A stretch of 64,000 bases of DNA from JBFMFH01 sp964481395 (GTDB lineage: Bacteria; Acidobacteriota; Vicinamibacteria; Vicinamibacterales; JAKQTR01). Both the position numbers and the translations under genes were made by a program. Below, one piece after another: positions 1-8,035 of this stretch (positions are counted from its first letter, which is position 1; each line of letters opens with the position of its first letter). The stretch covers positions 6,704 through 70,703 of the forward strand of contig CAYZYG010000012.1 in the NCBI GenBank assembly GCA_964481395.1, read 5' to 3'. The notes under the pieces were generated by a model that did not search any database, was not told the origin of the DNA, and worked only from the letters and a program-made list of their open reading frames with translations.

Positions 1-2
1 CG

Positions 3-647
3 CTGGCGACCACGATCGTCCTCATGGACCGAGGTATCGGCCTCCTCGGCCTGGTCGCAGTTGCCGCCGCAGGGGCGACGGCACTGTCGGCGCGTGGGGG
101 ACCGTCTCCGGTCTGGGCTCCCGTTCTCTGGCTGGTGCTTTCGGGCGGGCTCGTCCTGTCGAGCGCCCTGGTCCTCCTGCCGGACGGCGTCGGCCGCCTC
201 CTCCGTCCACTGAGGGTCATCAATCCCGAGTGGGTCGACGAACGGATTGCGCGGCTGACCGGCGGACTCTCGCGCTTTCGGGAAGCGCCCCGCTCGCTGG
301 CATCCTGCCTGGGCGGCGCGGTCGTGGTGCAGGGCATCCTCGTGGGTTTCTATGCCGCCGTAGCCCTGAGCATGCACATCCCGGTGCCCCTGTGGCACCT
401 GGCCGTCCTGGTGCCGGTGTCCTTCATCGTCCAGATGGCTCCCGTCTCGATGAATGGATTCGGGGTGCGCGAGGCGACCTTCTCGTACTACTTTGCCCAG
501 ATCGGGGTGCCCATCGAGTCGGCGCTGGCCGTTTCCTTCATGGGTGCGGCCCTGATCATGCTGTTCTCCGTTTCGGGTGCCGTCGCGTACTGGATGCGCG
601 GTCGAGCCTTCGCCGCCGCGCTGTCTGCCGAAGAGCCAACCGACTGA
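3..647 (+). CDS. Flippase-like integral membrane protein, 3' part (UPF0104/LPG synthase TM family)
   Basis: The reading frame is open from the window edge, so the N-terminus is missing. The visible 214 residues begin LATTIVLMDRGIGLLGL and contain several hydrophobic segments. That first stretch matches SVLMDRVLGVLSILV in the gene at 3448-4419, so the two are paralogues. The conserved PVSMNGFGVREATFSYYF corresponds to PVTINGLGTSQAAFVWFF there. Members of this family (COG0392-like) include the membrane half of lysylphosphatidylglycerol synthase and lipid or glycolipid flippases. The substrate cannot be told from sequence. An in-frame ATG at 24 exists but is unlikely to be the true start, because the family homology continues upstream of it. 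Confidence 0.75.
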   Translation: MATTIVLMDRGIGLLGLVAVAAAGATALSARGGPSPVWAPVLWLVLSGGLVLSSALVLLPDGVGRLLRPLRVINPEWVDERIARLTGGLSRFREAPRSLASCLGGAVVVQGILVGFYAAVALSMHIPVPLWHLAVLVPVSFIVQMAPVSMNGFGVREATFSYYFAQIGVPIESALAVSFMGAALIMLFSVSGAVAYWMRGRAFAAALSAEEPTD

Positions 648-801
648 GACCGCCAGCGTCTCCTGGGCGGTCGCGTCGCCGTCGATCTGGGTCTCCCCTC
701 CCGTTCTGGACCCCGGGTGGGCTGGCCACGGTCCACGTTCCACCATCCCGATCCGTGGCACCCCAGGGCGCCGGCGGGGTGCCGCGGCAGACCGGTAAAG
801 C

Positions 802-817
802 TGGCACGATTCTCGCT
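802..817 (+). promoter_or_regulatory. Possible sigma-54 (-24/-12) promoter
   Basis: TGGCAC, five bases, then TCGCT. The GG (803-804) and GC (815-816) are exactly 10 bases apart, as sigma-54 promoters require, and only one position departs from TGGCAC-N5-TTGCW. It lies about 70 bases before the lipoprotein start at 886. No enhancer-binding protein gene is seen nearby, and chance matches are possible in GC-rich DNA. Confidence 0.35.
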
Positions 818-885
818 CGATAACTCCTCAGAAGGGGCGGGGCGCGTCCGAACTGTCGCTGCCCCACTTTCCGGGAGTCATCCAG

Positions 886-2052
886 ATGCGACGGTCCATT
901 CCTGTTCATCTCGCGGCGGCGGCGCTCGCCGCGCTGGCGGTCGGATGTGAATCGCAGAAGAGCAGCAATCCGACGAGCCCGTCGGTCGCCGGTCCCATTC
1001 CCGGCGTCAACATCACGGCGCCGGTCCTGCTCGAACCGAGTGCCGGCGCGCGCATCCGTGCGCAGGATCAGCCGCTGACCCTGCTCATTGAGAACGCCAC
1101 GACCAACGGCGAGCGGCCGATCTCCCTGACGTTCGAGATTGCGACCGACACGGACTTCAACAATCGGGTGTTCGCCCGCGAGAACATCTCGCCGGGGCCG
1201 AACGGCCGGACGAGCCTCCGACTGCCCGACGCGCTGGCCGCCGACCGGACGTACTACTGGCGCGCCCGGGCGCTGGACGGCGCCAATACGGGCCCCTTCT
1301 CCACCCCGGTCAGCTTTCAGATTTACACCCCCGTTGAACTGCAGGCGCCGACTCCGCTTGCGCCCGTCGGGGACATCAAGCTTGCGACGCGGCGGCCCGA
1401 GTTCTCCGTGCGCAACTCGGTGCGCAGCGGACCGGTTGGTGCGGTCACCTACGTTTTCGAAATTTCGGAGAACCAGACCTTCACGGTCGTCGAGGCGGTC
1501 GTGACGCTGTCCGAGCAGCCTGTCGAGACGCGATTCACCATCGCGCAGGAACTGAAGACCAGCCAGCGGTACTTCTGGCGGGCACGGGCATCCGACCCCG
1601 AGACCACGAGCGCCTGGTCGGCCGTCCAGATCTTTCAGACCCCGGACCCGCCGCCAGTGCCGACGCCCACGCCGACACCCACGCCGGCCCCGCCCGCGGG
1701 TGGATGGCCGACGTCTGGACCGGACATCGTCACGTACGTCGAACAGCGGTACCCCCAGTACCTGCGCTGCTGCGTGAGCCTCGACGAGCGGAAGGAGAAC
1801 ATGGCGTTCATCCGCGACCGGATGATTGAAGCCGGCATCTGCGGGGGGCTCGATCTCGCCTGGAATCTGAAGCGTGGCGGTCCGGAGAAGAGCATCGACT
1901 ACCTCGCCTACCGGAAGAACGGCACCTGGATCGGTGTCGACATCGGGTTCGACTACGACAACACGAGCATGCCGCTCCGTCTCCAGTGGGGCGAGGACGG
2001 ACCGCTCTACATCTATCCCGAAACGTATCTGCCTCGACCTGCCTGCAGGTAG
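886..2052 (+). CDS. Lipoprotein with two fibronectin III-like repeats and an unassigned C-terminal domain
   Basis: 388 residues. The N-terminus is a lipoprotein signal: basic MRRS, a hydrophobic run and the lipobox LAVGC, giving Cys21 as the lipidated residue. Two beta-sandwich repeats follow (about residues 40-150 and 155-250), each ending in a YYWRARA or YFWRARA motif typical of fibronectin III-like domains. A TPTPTPTPAP linker (about 258-270) joins them to a compact C-terminal domain of roughly 115 residues with Cys pairs (LRCCVSLDERK, ICGGLDLAW, PACR end). I do not recognise that last domain. The likely location is the outer membrane or cell surface, with a role in carbohydrate or protein binding as inference only. 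Confidence 0.8.
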   Translation: MRRSIPVHLAAAALAALAVGCESQKSSNPTSPSVAGPIPGVNITAPVLLEPSAGARIRAQDQPLTLLIENATTNGERPISLTFEIATDTDFNNRVFARENISPGPNGRTSLRLPDALAADRTYYWRARALDGANTGPFSTPVSFQIYTPVELQAPTPLAPVGDIKLATRRPEFSVRNSVRSGPVGAVTYVFEISENQTFTVVEAVVTLSEQPVETRFTIAQELKTSQRYFWRARASDPETTSAWSAVQIFQTPDPPPVPTPTPTPTPAPPAGGWPTSGPDIVTYVEQRYPQYLRCCVSLDERKENMAFIRDRMIEAGICGGLDLAWNLKRGGPEKSIDYLAYRKNGTWIGVDIGFDYDNTSMPLRLQWGEDGPLYIYPETYLPRPACR

Positions 2053-2060
2053 CCACGGTC

Positions 2061-2094
2061 GGCCGGGGGGCGTTGCAGGCGGCGCCTCCCGGCC
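2061..2094 (+). terminator. Strong hairpin after the lipoprotein gene
   Basis: A 12-bp stem (2061-2072 with 2083-2094, one G-U pair) and a 10-base loop begin 9 bases after the stop codon at 2052. There is no T-run, but the position and stability fit a transcription terminator separating this gene from the promoter at 2215. Confidence 0.5.
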
Positions 2095-2214
2095 CCGACG
2101 CGTGCCCGTGAGCCCCGGCACGGCGTCAAGTCGGGTCGACTCCCGACTCCCGACGACGATCACGGTCCCTCCCCCCTGCGCGCCCAGCCGGGCCCTCCCC
2201 TGCCGTCCCGCCAA

Positions 2215-2243
2215 TTGACCAGCCTGCGGTCGCGGGGTACGAT
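2215..2243 (+). promoter_or_regulatory. Sigma-70-type promoter of the radical SAM operon
   Basis: TTGACC (2215-2220), a 17-base spacer and TACGAT (2238-2243). The expected transcript start is near 2250, about 45 bases before the ATG at 2294. The following five genes overlap or nearly touch, so this could drive the whole set through 8974. Confidence 0.6.
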
Positions 2244-2293
2244 GGGGTACCGACCAAGGTCCTAGCTGTCAGGCAGATCGCCCCTGTCGCCCC

Positions 2294-3451
2294 ATGTCGA
2301 AGCGCACCTTTACCGCCCGTTATCTCGCCCGAACCGCGGCCGGCGTTCCCCGCGATTTGGTGAATTCCGTCGCCGCCCGGATGAAGCCCATCCGGCCGAC
2401 CGTGCTGATCTACAACTGCACGTTCGTCTGCGATGCGCGCTGCGAGATGTGCAGCAACTGGAAGCGGGGCGATCGCAAGGCGGACATGACGCTCGAACAG
2501 GTCGATCGGTCGATGAACGACCCGTTCTGGGGGGCGATCGAGAACCTGAACATCTCCGGGGGCGAGCCCACCACCCGCAACGATCTGCCGGAACTGACGG
2601 AACTGCTCATCACGCGGATGCCTCGGGTGCGCAAGGTCGGCATCAACACGACGGGCCTCACGCCGCACCGGGCGATTCCGCAAATGACGCGCATCGTCGA
2701 GTACTGCGCGGCGCGGAACCTGCCCATCAGCGTGCGAGTGTCGATCGACGGCATCGGCGACATTCACGATCAGGTGCGCAAGGTCAAGCGAGGCTTCGAC
2801 AAGGCGTGCCAGACCATCGACGCGCTCGACGCACTCGCCCGGGAGTACGACAATTTCCAGTTCGGCATCGCGGCGACGATTTTCGCGACAAACATGGAGG
2901 ACGCGCGGAACATCCTGGCCTGGTCGCGTGAGCGCAATCTCGACATCGTCTTCAACATGCTGCGGTTCACGGACGCGATGCTGGGCAACCGCGAGCTCGA
3001 GGGCACGATCCGCCTGAAGACGCAGGAAGAGGAGTTCATGCGCCAGTTCTTCCTCGAGCAGGTCGCCGAGGAGTCGGTGCTGAGCGGACAGGCGTTCCAG
3101 TACCTCCACTACGCGGACATGATCGCCAACGGTTACGTCCGAACGATGCCGTGCCCGTTCCGCACGCAGGGGCTGCTGCTGAATCCTGACGGGACGCTGT
3201 TCTACTGCGAGAACGCGAAGCCACTCGGAAACATCCTCGAGAAGCCCGCTGGGGCGCTGTATTTCGACGCAACCCATCTCGCCGATCGGGCCACCTTCGA
3301 AGACACGATCTGCAAGAACTGCCTGAGCCCCTGCCAGGTCAACGTCGGCGCGATGAAGCAGTTCGTGCCTTACGCGAAGTTCCTCATGCGCGCGTACCGC
3401 GTGAAGCGGGATCCCGCCCGCCACATCCAGACGCTGCCCACGGTGCAGTGA
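2294..3451 (+). CDS. Radical SAM protein with C-terminal SPASM/twitch-like cysteines
   Basis: 385 residues. The SAM-cluster motif CxxxCxxC is Cys46, Cys50 and Cys53 in VCDARCEMCSNW, followed by the glycine-rich SAM motif NISGGEPTTR. Near the C-terminus, CPFRTQG, FYCENAKPLGN and CKNCLSPCQ supply further cysteines like a SPASM or twitch auxiliary cluster. The DPDG-like NPDGTLFYC is typical of that region. It is the first gene after the promoter at 2215 and its stop overlaps the next start (GTGA). Family members modify peptides, sugars or lipids; its place in a glycan/lipid cluster favours sugar or lipid chemistry. The exact reaction is unknown. Confidence 0.85.
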   Translation: MSKRTFTARYLARTAAGVPRDLVNSVAARMKPIRPTVLIYNCTFVCDARCEMCSNWKRGDRKADMTLEQVDRSMNDPFWGAIENLNISGGEPTTRNDLPELTELLITRMPRVRKVGINTTGLTPHRAIPQMTRIVEYCAARNLPISVRVSIDGIGDIHDQVRKVKRGFDKACQTIDALDALAREYDNFQFGIAATIFATNMEDARNILAWSRERNLDIVFNMLRFTDAMLGNRELEGTIRLKTQEEEFMRQFFLEQVAEESVLSGQAFQYLHYADMIANGYVRTMPCPFRTQGLLLNPDGTLFYCENAKPLGNILEKPAGALYFDATHLADRATFEDTICKNCLSPCQVNVGAMKQFVPYAKFLMRAYRVKRDPARHIQTLPTVQ

Positions 3452-4419
3452 CCAGGCCCTCCGCAGGCACGATCGTCCGGCTGTTCGTTGCCGTGGCGCT
3501 CACGGCGCTGGTCCTGTGGAAGAGCGAGCCGGAGGCCGTGCTGAAGGCCGGCGCGAACGCCAGCCTGCCCCCCCTTCTCATCGCCATCGGGCTGGTGGCC
3601 GTGGATCGCGTGCTCATGGCCTACCGGTGGCTGGTCCTGCTCCGCCCGTTCAGGACGGCGGCGGGCCCCGGCTTCGTGGCGGTGATGCGGATCTTCTTCG
3701 TCAGCACCTTCGTCGGCACGTTCCTGCCGGCCAGCGTCGGCGGGGACGCCGTGCGTGCCTACGCGCTGACGCGCCACGGAGTCACGGGCGCTGCGGCCTT
3801 CGCCTCGGTGCTGATGGACCGGGTGCTGGGCGTGCTGTCGATTCTCGTCATGGCGGCCGTCGGATTGGCCGTGGCGGGCAACCTCGTCTGGCATCCAGTG
3901 GTGGCGGTCTCGCTCGGAGCGACCACGGCCGGATGCGCGATCGCCGCTGCCGTCGTGTTCAGCCGACGGGCGGCCGGCCTGGCGAAGGGCGCGTGCGAAA
4001 TGGTGCCCATCGCGGCGTTTCACCGGGTGATGGACCGGCTGCTGTCCGCGCTCCAGGTGTACGCGGATCGCCGGGGCGACCTGGCAAATGTGCTGGCCGG
4101 CTCGGTAGCGGTCCAGTTCCTCCGGATCGTGCAGGCCTACCTGCTCGGCCACGCGCTCGGGCTGGATGTGGGGCTGACGGTGTATCTGGCGTTCGTGCCT
4201 GTGATCCTGCTGGTCATGCTGCTGCCCGTCACGATCAACGGGCTCGGCACGAGCCAGGCGGCCTTCGTCTGGTTCTTCGGGCGGGTGGGCGTGGCCAGTC
4301 CCCTGTCGTTCGCGCTCTCGGTGCTGTTCGTCGCCCTTGGGATCGTGGGCAACCTCCCGGGGGGCTTGCTCTACGCGGCAGGCGGGTTGCACGGCCGTGA
4401 ACGCCCGAGCCGGGCGTGA
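3448..4419 (+). CDS. Flippase-like integral membrane protein (UPF0104/LPG synthase TM family)
   Basis: 323 residues, almost all membrane-embedded with about eight hydrophobic segments. FLPASVGGDAVRAYAL and PVTINGLGTSQAAF are signature stretches of the COG0392-type family. The GTG start at 3448 overlaps the upstream TGA by four bases, implying translational coupling with the radical SAM gene. A paralogue cut by the window edge lies at 3-647. Relatives move or modify lipid-linked molecules in the inner membrane, so a role in flipping the product of this operon is a reasonable inference. Confidence 0.8.
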   Translation: MTRPSAGTIVRLFVAVALTALVLWKSEPEAVLKAGANASLPPLLIAIGLVAVDRVLMAYRWLVLLRPFRTAAGPGFVAVMRIFFVSTFVGTFLPASVGGDAVRAYALTRHGVTGAAAFASVLMDRVLGVLSILVMAAVGLAVAGNLVWHPVVAVSLGATTAGCAIAAAVVFSRRAAGLAKGACEMVPIAAFHRVMDRLLSALQVYADRRGDLANVLAGSVAVQFLRIVQAYLLGHALGLDVGLTVYLAFVPVILLVMLLPVTINGLGTSQAAFVWFFGRVGVASPLSFALSVLFVALGIVGNLPGGLLYAAGGLHGRERPSRA

Positions 4420-4465
4420 ACCTCAATCCAGCCGATGCGCTGCGGGTATACTCGTGACTGGTGCC

Positions 4466-6538
4466 ATGTCGGAATCTCCGGAAGCTGTTCCGCCCCCTGC
4501 CGGCGCCCGCGCCGGCACCGTGTGCGGCCCGGGACCCCGGTCCGTTCAACGTCCCATCACGGTCGTCGTGTTCTCCGGAGGGCGCGGTTCCCGCGTGCTC
4601 TCCACGCAGCTCATCACGAATCCGCGCGTGGCGCTGACGCTGGCCATCAACGGCTATGATGACGGAGCGTCCACGGGTGAGGTGAGGCGTTTCCTGGGAG
4701 ACGCACTCGGTCCGTCCGACTATCGCAAGAACGCTTCACGGATCGCCCGCGCGCTCGGCAGCTGCCCCGCCGCACTCACGGACCTGCTGGACCTTCGGCT
4801 GCCGGTCGGGTGTTCGGCCGCCGAGGCCGACGCGACCTTCGCGTCCGTTGCCGACCCGGGGCGTGTGTCGCCCGGCCTCACCGTGGGGGCGGTCCTCGAT
4901 CTCGCGACCCGCCTGCCGTCGTCGCCCCGGGCGGAGGTGTCCGCGCGGCTCGATCGCTTCAGGGTGGAGCTGGAACGTTCGGGCCGGGTATTCGACTTCT
5001 CCGACTGCAGCCTCGGCAACCTCGTGTTCGCAGGTTCGTATCTGAAGACCGGCCGCTGCTTCAACGAGGCGATCGATGACTACTGCGCCCTCGTCGGGCT
5101 GCCGCCGGGTGTCGTGGACAACGTCACGGACGGTACCAATGCCCACCTCGTGGCGCTGGATGCGGCCGGCCGGTTTCTCGCGACCGAAGAGGCCATCGTT
5201 GCCGCCAACCGCCCGACGCGCGTGTCGAGCATCTACCTGCTGCCTGCCCCCCTCGACGAGGCGGAACGTGAGACCCTGGAGGCCATGCCCGCAGACGCCC
5301 GCGTGCAGTGGCTCGAGGAGCGGTCCGTCTCTCCGCCCCCGAACCCGCGCCTGCTGGCAAAGGTCGCCCGTGCCGATTTGATCATCTACGCGCCCGGGAC
5401 CCAGCACTCGAGCCTGTTTCCGTCGTATCTGACCTCGGGGGTGCCTGACGCCATCGCCGGCAACGCCGCGGCCGTCAAGCTGTTCATCACGAACATCCAG
5501 AGCGACGCGGAGATTCCGGATGCGAGCGCGGGGGACATCGTCGACCGTGCCCTGTACTACATGCGGGATCGCGGGCGGCGGGCACTGCTGACGCCGAGCC
5601 TCATCACGCATTTCCTGCTCAACGATCCGGGACACCCGGAAGTCGAGCAACCCTACGTTCCGTTGGGCAGCCTGGCGGGTCTGGAGGATCCCCGGCTGGT
5701 CCGCATTGCGGACTACGAGGACGGGGTGAGCGGTCGCCACGACGCGGCGCGTGTACTGACGCCCTACATCGCCTCGCTGCTTGGCAGCGACGCGGGTCGA
5801 CGGGTCACGGTGTTCCTGCACGACGCCGGTTCTCCCGACAAGCTGGCCCAGACGCTGCTCGAGATGGTCCGGGGCGGGCTCAACCGGCTGCCGGCCGCGT
5901 TTTCGGTGGTGCACACGGGCGCGCCGCTGGACGAGGGCTTCGTGAAGACACTGCCCTTTCCCGTCGTTGCGTGCGTCGGGGAGGAGGCCGTGGCGACGCT
6001 CTGCGACGGCCGCGCCGACTACGTCATTCTCTTCGAGTCGTCAGGCATGTACAGGGGCGAGGACATCGTGGGCCTTGCCTCGCAAATCCTTTTCGTGGGG
6101 GTTGACGCGATCTGGGGCAGCCGTCGCCTCTCGGTTCGTGACATCGAGGAGGCGTACCGGTTGCGTTACCGCCATCACTGGCTCCGGGGGCTGGTCAGCC
6201 GCGCGGGGAGCCACGTCCTCAGCGTGATGTACCTGGCGCTCTTCGGGCGCTACATTTCCGACGCGCTCTCCGGCGCCAGGGCCGTGCGATCGGACTATCT
6301 GCGGTACCTGAACGTTGCGCCGGATCACAAGCTGGCGAACCACCAGTTGTTGGCCTCGCTGCTGCGCGACCGCGCGGAACTGCTGGAAATGCCCGTACGG
6401 TTCTTTCCCCTGTCACCCGATCGGGTGAAGCGGACCTCCGCCATGGACGGGGTGCGCGCCATGGCGACCGTCCTCGCGCGCCGATTCGCGCGCCGTGCGC
6501 AGGCGCTGCAGGCGTCCGGTCAGGGAGCGACCCGCTGA
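4466..6538 (+). CDS. Fusion of a CofD/YvcK-like domain to a GT2-like glycosyltransferase domain
   Basis: 690 residues from the ATG at 4466. An upstream in-frame ATG at 4337 would overlap the previous gene and adds Arg/Cys-rich sequence, so it is not preferred. Residues about 30-400 are CofD/YvcK-like: VVVFSGGRGSRVLSTQL, INGYDDGASTGEVRRFLG, SLGNLVFAGSYL and LIIYAPGTQHSSLFPSYL follow that family's order. Residues about 445-690 resemble dolichol-phosphate-mannose-synthase-type GT2 proteins. VILFESSGMYRGEDIV aligns with LIIQDADLEYDPGDYV of the gene at 7299, and IWGSRRLS and GRYISDALSGARAVRSDYL align likewise. The metal-binding DAD of GT2 enzymes is replaced by ESS. Function unknown; CofD relatives transfer phospho-groups in F420 synthesis and YvcK relatives act in carbon or cell-wall metabolism. 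Confidence 0.8.
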   Translation: MSESPEAVPPPAGARAGTVCGPGPRSVQRPITVVVFSGGRGSRVLSTQLITNPRVALTLAINGYDDGASTGEVRRFLGDALGPSDYRKNASRIARALGSCPAALTDLLDLRLPVGCSAAEADATFASVADPGRVSPGLTVGAVLDLATRLPSSPRAEVSARLDRFRVELERSGRVFDFSDCSLGNLVFAGSYLKTGRCFNEAIDDYCALVGLPPGVVDNVTDGTNAHLVALDAAGRFLATEEAIVAANRPTRVSSIYLLPAPLDEAERETLEAMPADARVQWLEERSVSPPPNPRLLAKVARADLIIYAPGTQHSSLFPSYLTSGVPDAIAGNAAAVKLFITNIQSDAEIPDASAGDIVDRALYYMRDRGRRALLTPSLITHFLLNDPGHPEVEQPYVPLGSLAGLEDPRLVRIADYEDGVSGRHDAARVLTPYIASLLGSDAGRRVTVFLHDAGSPDKLAQTLLEMVRGGLNRLPAAFSVVHTGAPLDEGFVKTLPFPVVACVGEEAVATLCDGRADYVILFESSGMYRGEDIVGLASQILFVGVDAIWGSRRLSVRDIEEAYRLRYRHHWLRGLVSRAGSHVLSVMYLALFGRYISDALSGARAVRSDYLRYLNVAPDHKLANHQLLASLLRDRAELLEMPVRFFPLSPDRVKRTSAMDGVRAMATVLARRFARRAQALQASGQGATR

Positions 6539-7302
6539 TGACACGCGTCCTGATCATCCCGGCGGCTGGGACGGGCAGCCGCCTCGGCGCTGGGGGGCCG
6601 AAACTGCTCGCGCGGGTGGGTGGGCAGCCCATGCTGGACCTGCTGCTCGCGCTGTACGGTCCCCACGTCGATCGCGTGGTGCTGGTCGTTCAGCCGTCCG
6701 CCGACGCGCAGGTTCGCGCGCACCTTGGCGGGCGGCGGTTCGTCGAGGTCGTGTGGCAACCATGTCCCACGGGGATGCTGGACGCCCTGCTCCTGGCCGC
6801 GCCGACGGTGCGGGCGCACGAGCCTGACTGGGTCTGGATCACGTGGTGCGACCAGGTCGCGGTGGCTCCGGCCACGCTCGCACGGCTGGCGGCGCGTACG
6901 ACTGAACCCGGGCTGGACGTCGCGTACGCGACGGCCGTCGGTCCCGCCCCCTACACGTGCCTCGTGCGCGACGCGTCAGGGCGACTGACGGACATCCTTC
7001 ACCGGCGTGAGGGCGACGCCATGCCCGCGTGGGGCGAGAGCGAAATGGGCGTGTTCGCGCTGTCACGCCGCGCCTATTTCGAGTGGCTGCCCCGCTTCGC
7101 CGACGAGCCGGTACCCGGGGCTGCCACGGGCGAGCGCAACTTCCTGCCGTTCCTGCCGTGGGCGGAAGCTCGGGGCCGCGGCGCTGCCGTGCCGTGCGAC
7201 GACGCGCGCGAGGCGGTCGGCGTCAACACGCCGGAGGACCGTGCACTGGTCGAGGCGTTCCTGCGAGAGCGGCGCCGGACAGGTCAAGGCGGACGCGCAT
7301 GA
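6538..7302 (+). CDS. Nucleotidyltransferase, sugar-phosphate or MobA-like fold
   Basis: 254 residues. The N-terminal IIPAAGTGSRLGAGGPK is the nucleotide-binding signature of the NTP-transferase fold shared by GlmU, IspD and MobA. WITWCDQVAVAP supplies the metal-binding Asp, and GESEMGVFAL fits the substrate-binding region. It overlaps the fusion gene by one base (TGATG) and the next gene by four (ATGA). It probably activates a sugar phosphate or similar acid as a nucleotide-diphosphate compound. CofC, the partner of CofD in F420 synthesis, has the same overall fold, so a CofC/CofD-like pairing is possible, but the sequence here looks closer to GlmU/IspD. Confidence 0.8.
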   Translation: MTRVLIIPAAGTGSRLGAGGPKLLARVGGQPMLDLLLALYGPHVDRVVLVVQPSADAQVRAHLGGRRFVEVVWQPCPTGMLDALLLAAPTVRAHEPDWVWITWCDQVAVAPATLARLAARTTEPGLDVAYATAVGPAPYTCLVRDASGRLTDILHRREGDAMPAWGESEMGVFALSRRAYFEWLPRFADEPVPGAATGERNFLPFLPWAEARGRGAAVPCDDAREAVGVNTPEDRALVEAFLRERRRTGQGGRA

Positions 7303-8030
7303 CCCCGACAGGCCTCTCGATCGTCATTCCGGCCTTCAACGAGGAAGCCTTCATCGGCGCGCTGCTGGAGCGGATCAAGGCGGTGGATTTGAACCCGTTC
7401 GGCCTCGACACGGAGATCGTCGTCGTCGACGACGGGTCTCGCGATCGGACGGTCGAAGTCGCGTCCGCCGTGCCGGGTGTGCGGGTCCACCGCCAGGTGC
7501 GCAACGGGGGTAAGGGACTCGCGGTCCGTGCGGGCATCGCCGCAGCGACGAAGGACCTGCTGATCATTCAAGATGCCGACCTCGAGTACGACCCAGGAGA
7601 CTACGTGCCGATGCTCGAGGCCCTGCTCGGCGGCCGCGGCGACATCGTGTACGGCAGCCGCTACATGACACAGGCCAACGGTGGCGGACTGCTGGACCTT
7701 CTGCAGGGCAGGCACCCCGGCCAGTCGTGGGCCGCGTACCTGGGGGGCCGGAGCCTGAGCGTCGCCTGCCTGGCCTGCACGGGCCGGTACCTGACGGATA
7801 CCGTGACCGCGCTCAAGCTGTTCAGGCGCGACCTGCTGACGTCGCTCGACCTCCAGACGACCGGTTTCGAACTGGACCACGAGATCACGGCGAAGGTGCT
7901 GGCGCGGGGATGCCGGATCGTCGAGGTGCCCATCGGCTACTTTCCCCGCACGAAATCCGAGGGCAAGAAGATCGGAACCAAGGACTGGTTCCGGGCCCTC
8001 CGCACTTTCTGGCGGTACAGACGAGGCTGA
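7299..8030 (+). CDS. GT2 glycosyltransferase, dolichol/polyprenol-phosphate sugar synthase type
   Basis: 243 residues from the ATG at 7299, which overlaps the upstream stop by four bases. SIVIPAFNEEAFIGALL and IVVVDDGSRDRT are the GT2 nucleotide-sugar site. IIQDADLEYDPGDY carries the DxD metal ligand, and GSRYM and GRYLTDTVTALKLFRRDLL are typical of polyprenol-phosphate mannosyl/glucosyl transferases. There are no obvious membrane segments, so it is a peripheral membrane enzyme. It is closely similar to the C-terminal half of the fusion protein immediately upstream, but with its catalytic Asp residues intact. Confidence 0.85.
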   Translation: MTPTGLSIVIPAFNEEAFIGALLERIKAVDLNPFGLDTEIVVVDDGSRDRTVEVASAVPGVRVHRQVRNGGKGLAVRAGIAAATKDLLIIQDADLEYDPGDYVPMLEALLGGRGDIVYGSRYMTQANGGGLLDLLQGRHPGQSWAAYLGGRSLSVACLACTGRYLTDTVTALKLFRRDLLTSLDLQTTGFELDHEITAKVLARGCRIVEVPIGYFPRTKSEGKKIGTKDWFRALRTFWRYRRG

Positions 8031-8035
8031 CCATT

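Noticed and set aside
556..2214. 552-codon open frame antisense to the lipoprotein gene
   Set aside because: Arg/Gly/Pro-rich composition without family motifs; the plus-strand gene has a lipobox and repeats. Long antisense frames are normal in such GC-rich DNA.
2126..3424. 432-codon open frame antisense to the radical SAM gene
   Set aside because: No motif; the plus strand has the CxxxCxxC signature.
4337..4465. Upstream start for the CofD-GT fusion
   Set aside because: Adds a Cys/Arg-rich leader overlapping the previous gene; the homology starts after the ATG at 4466.
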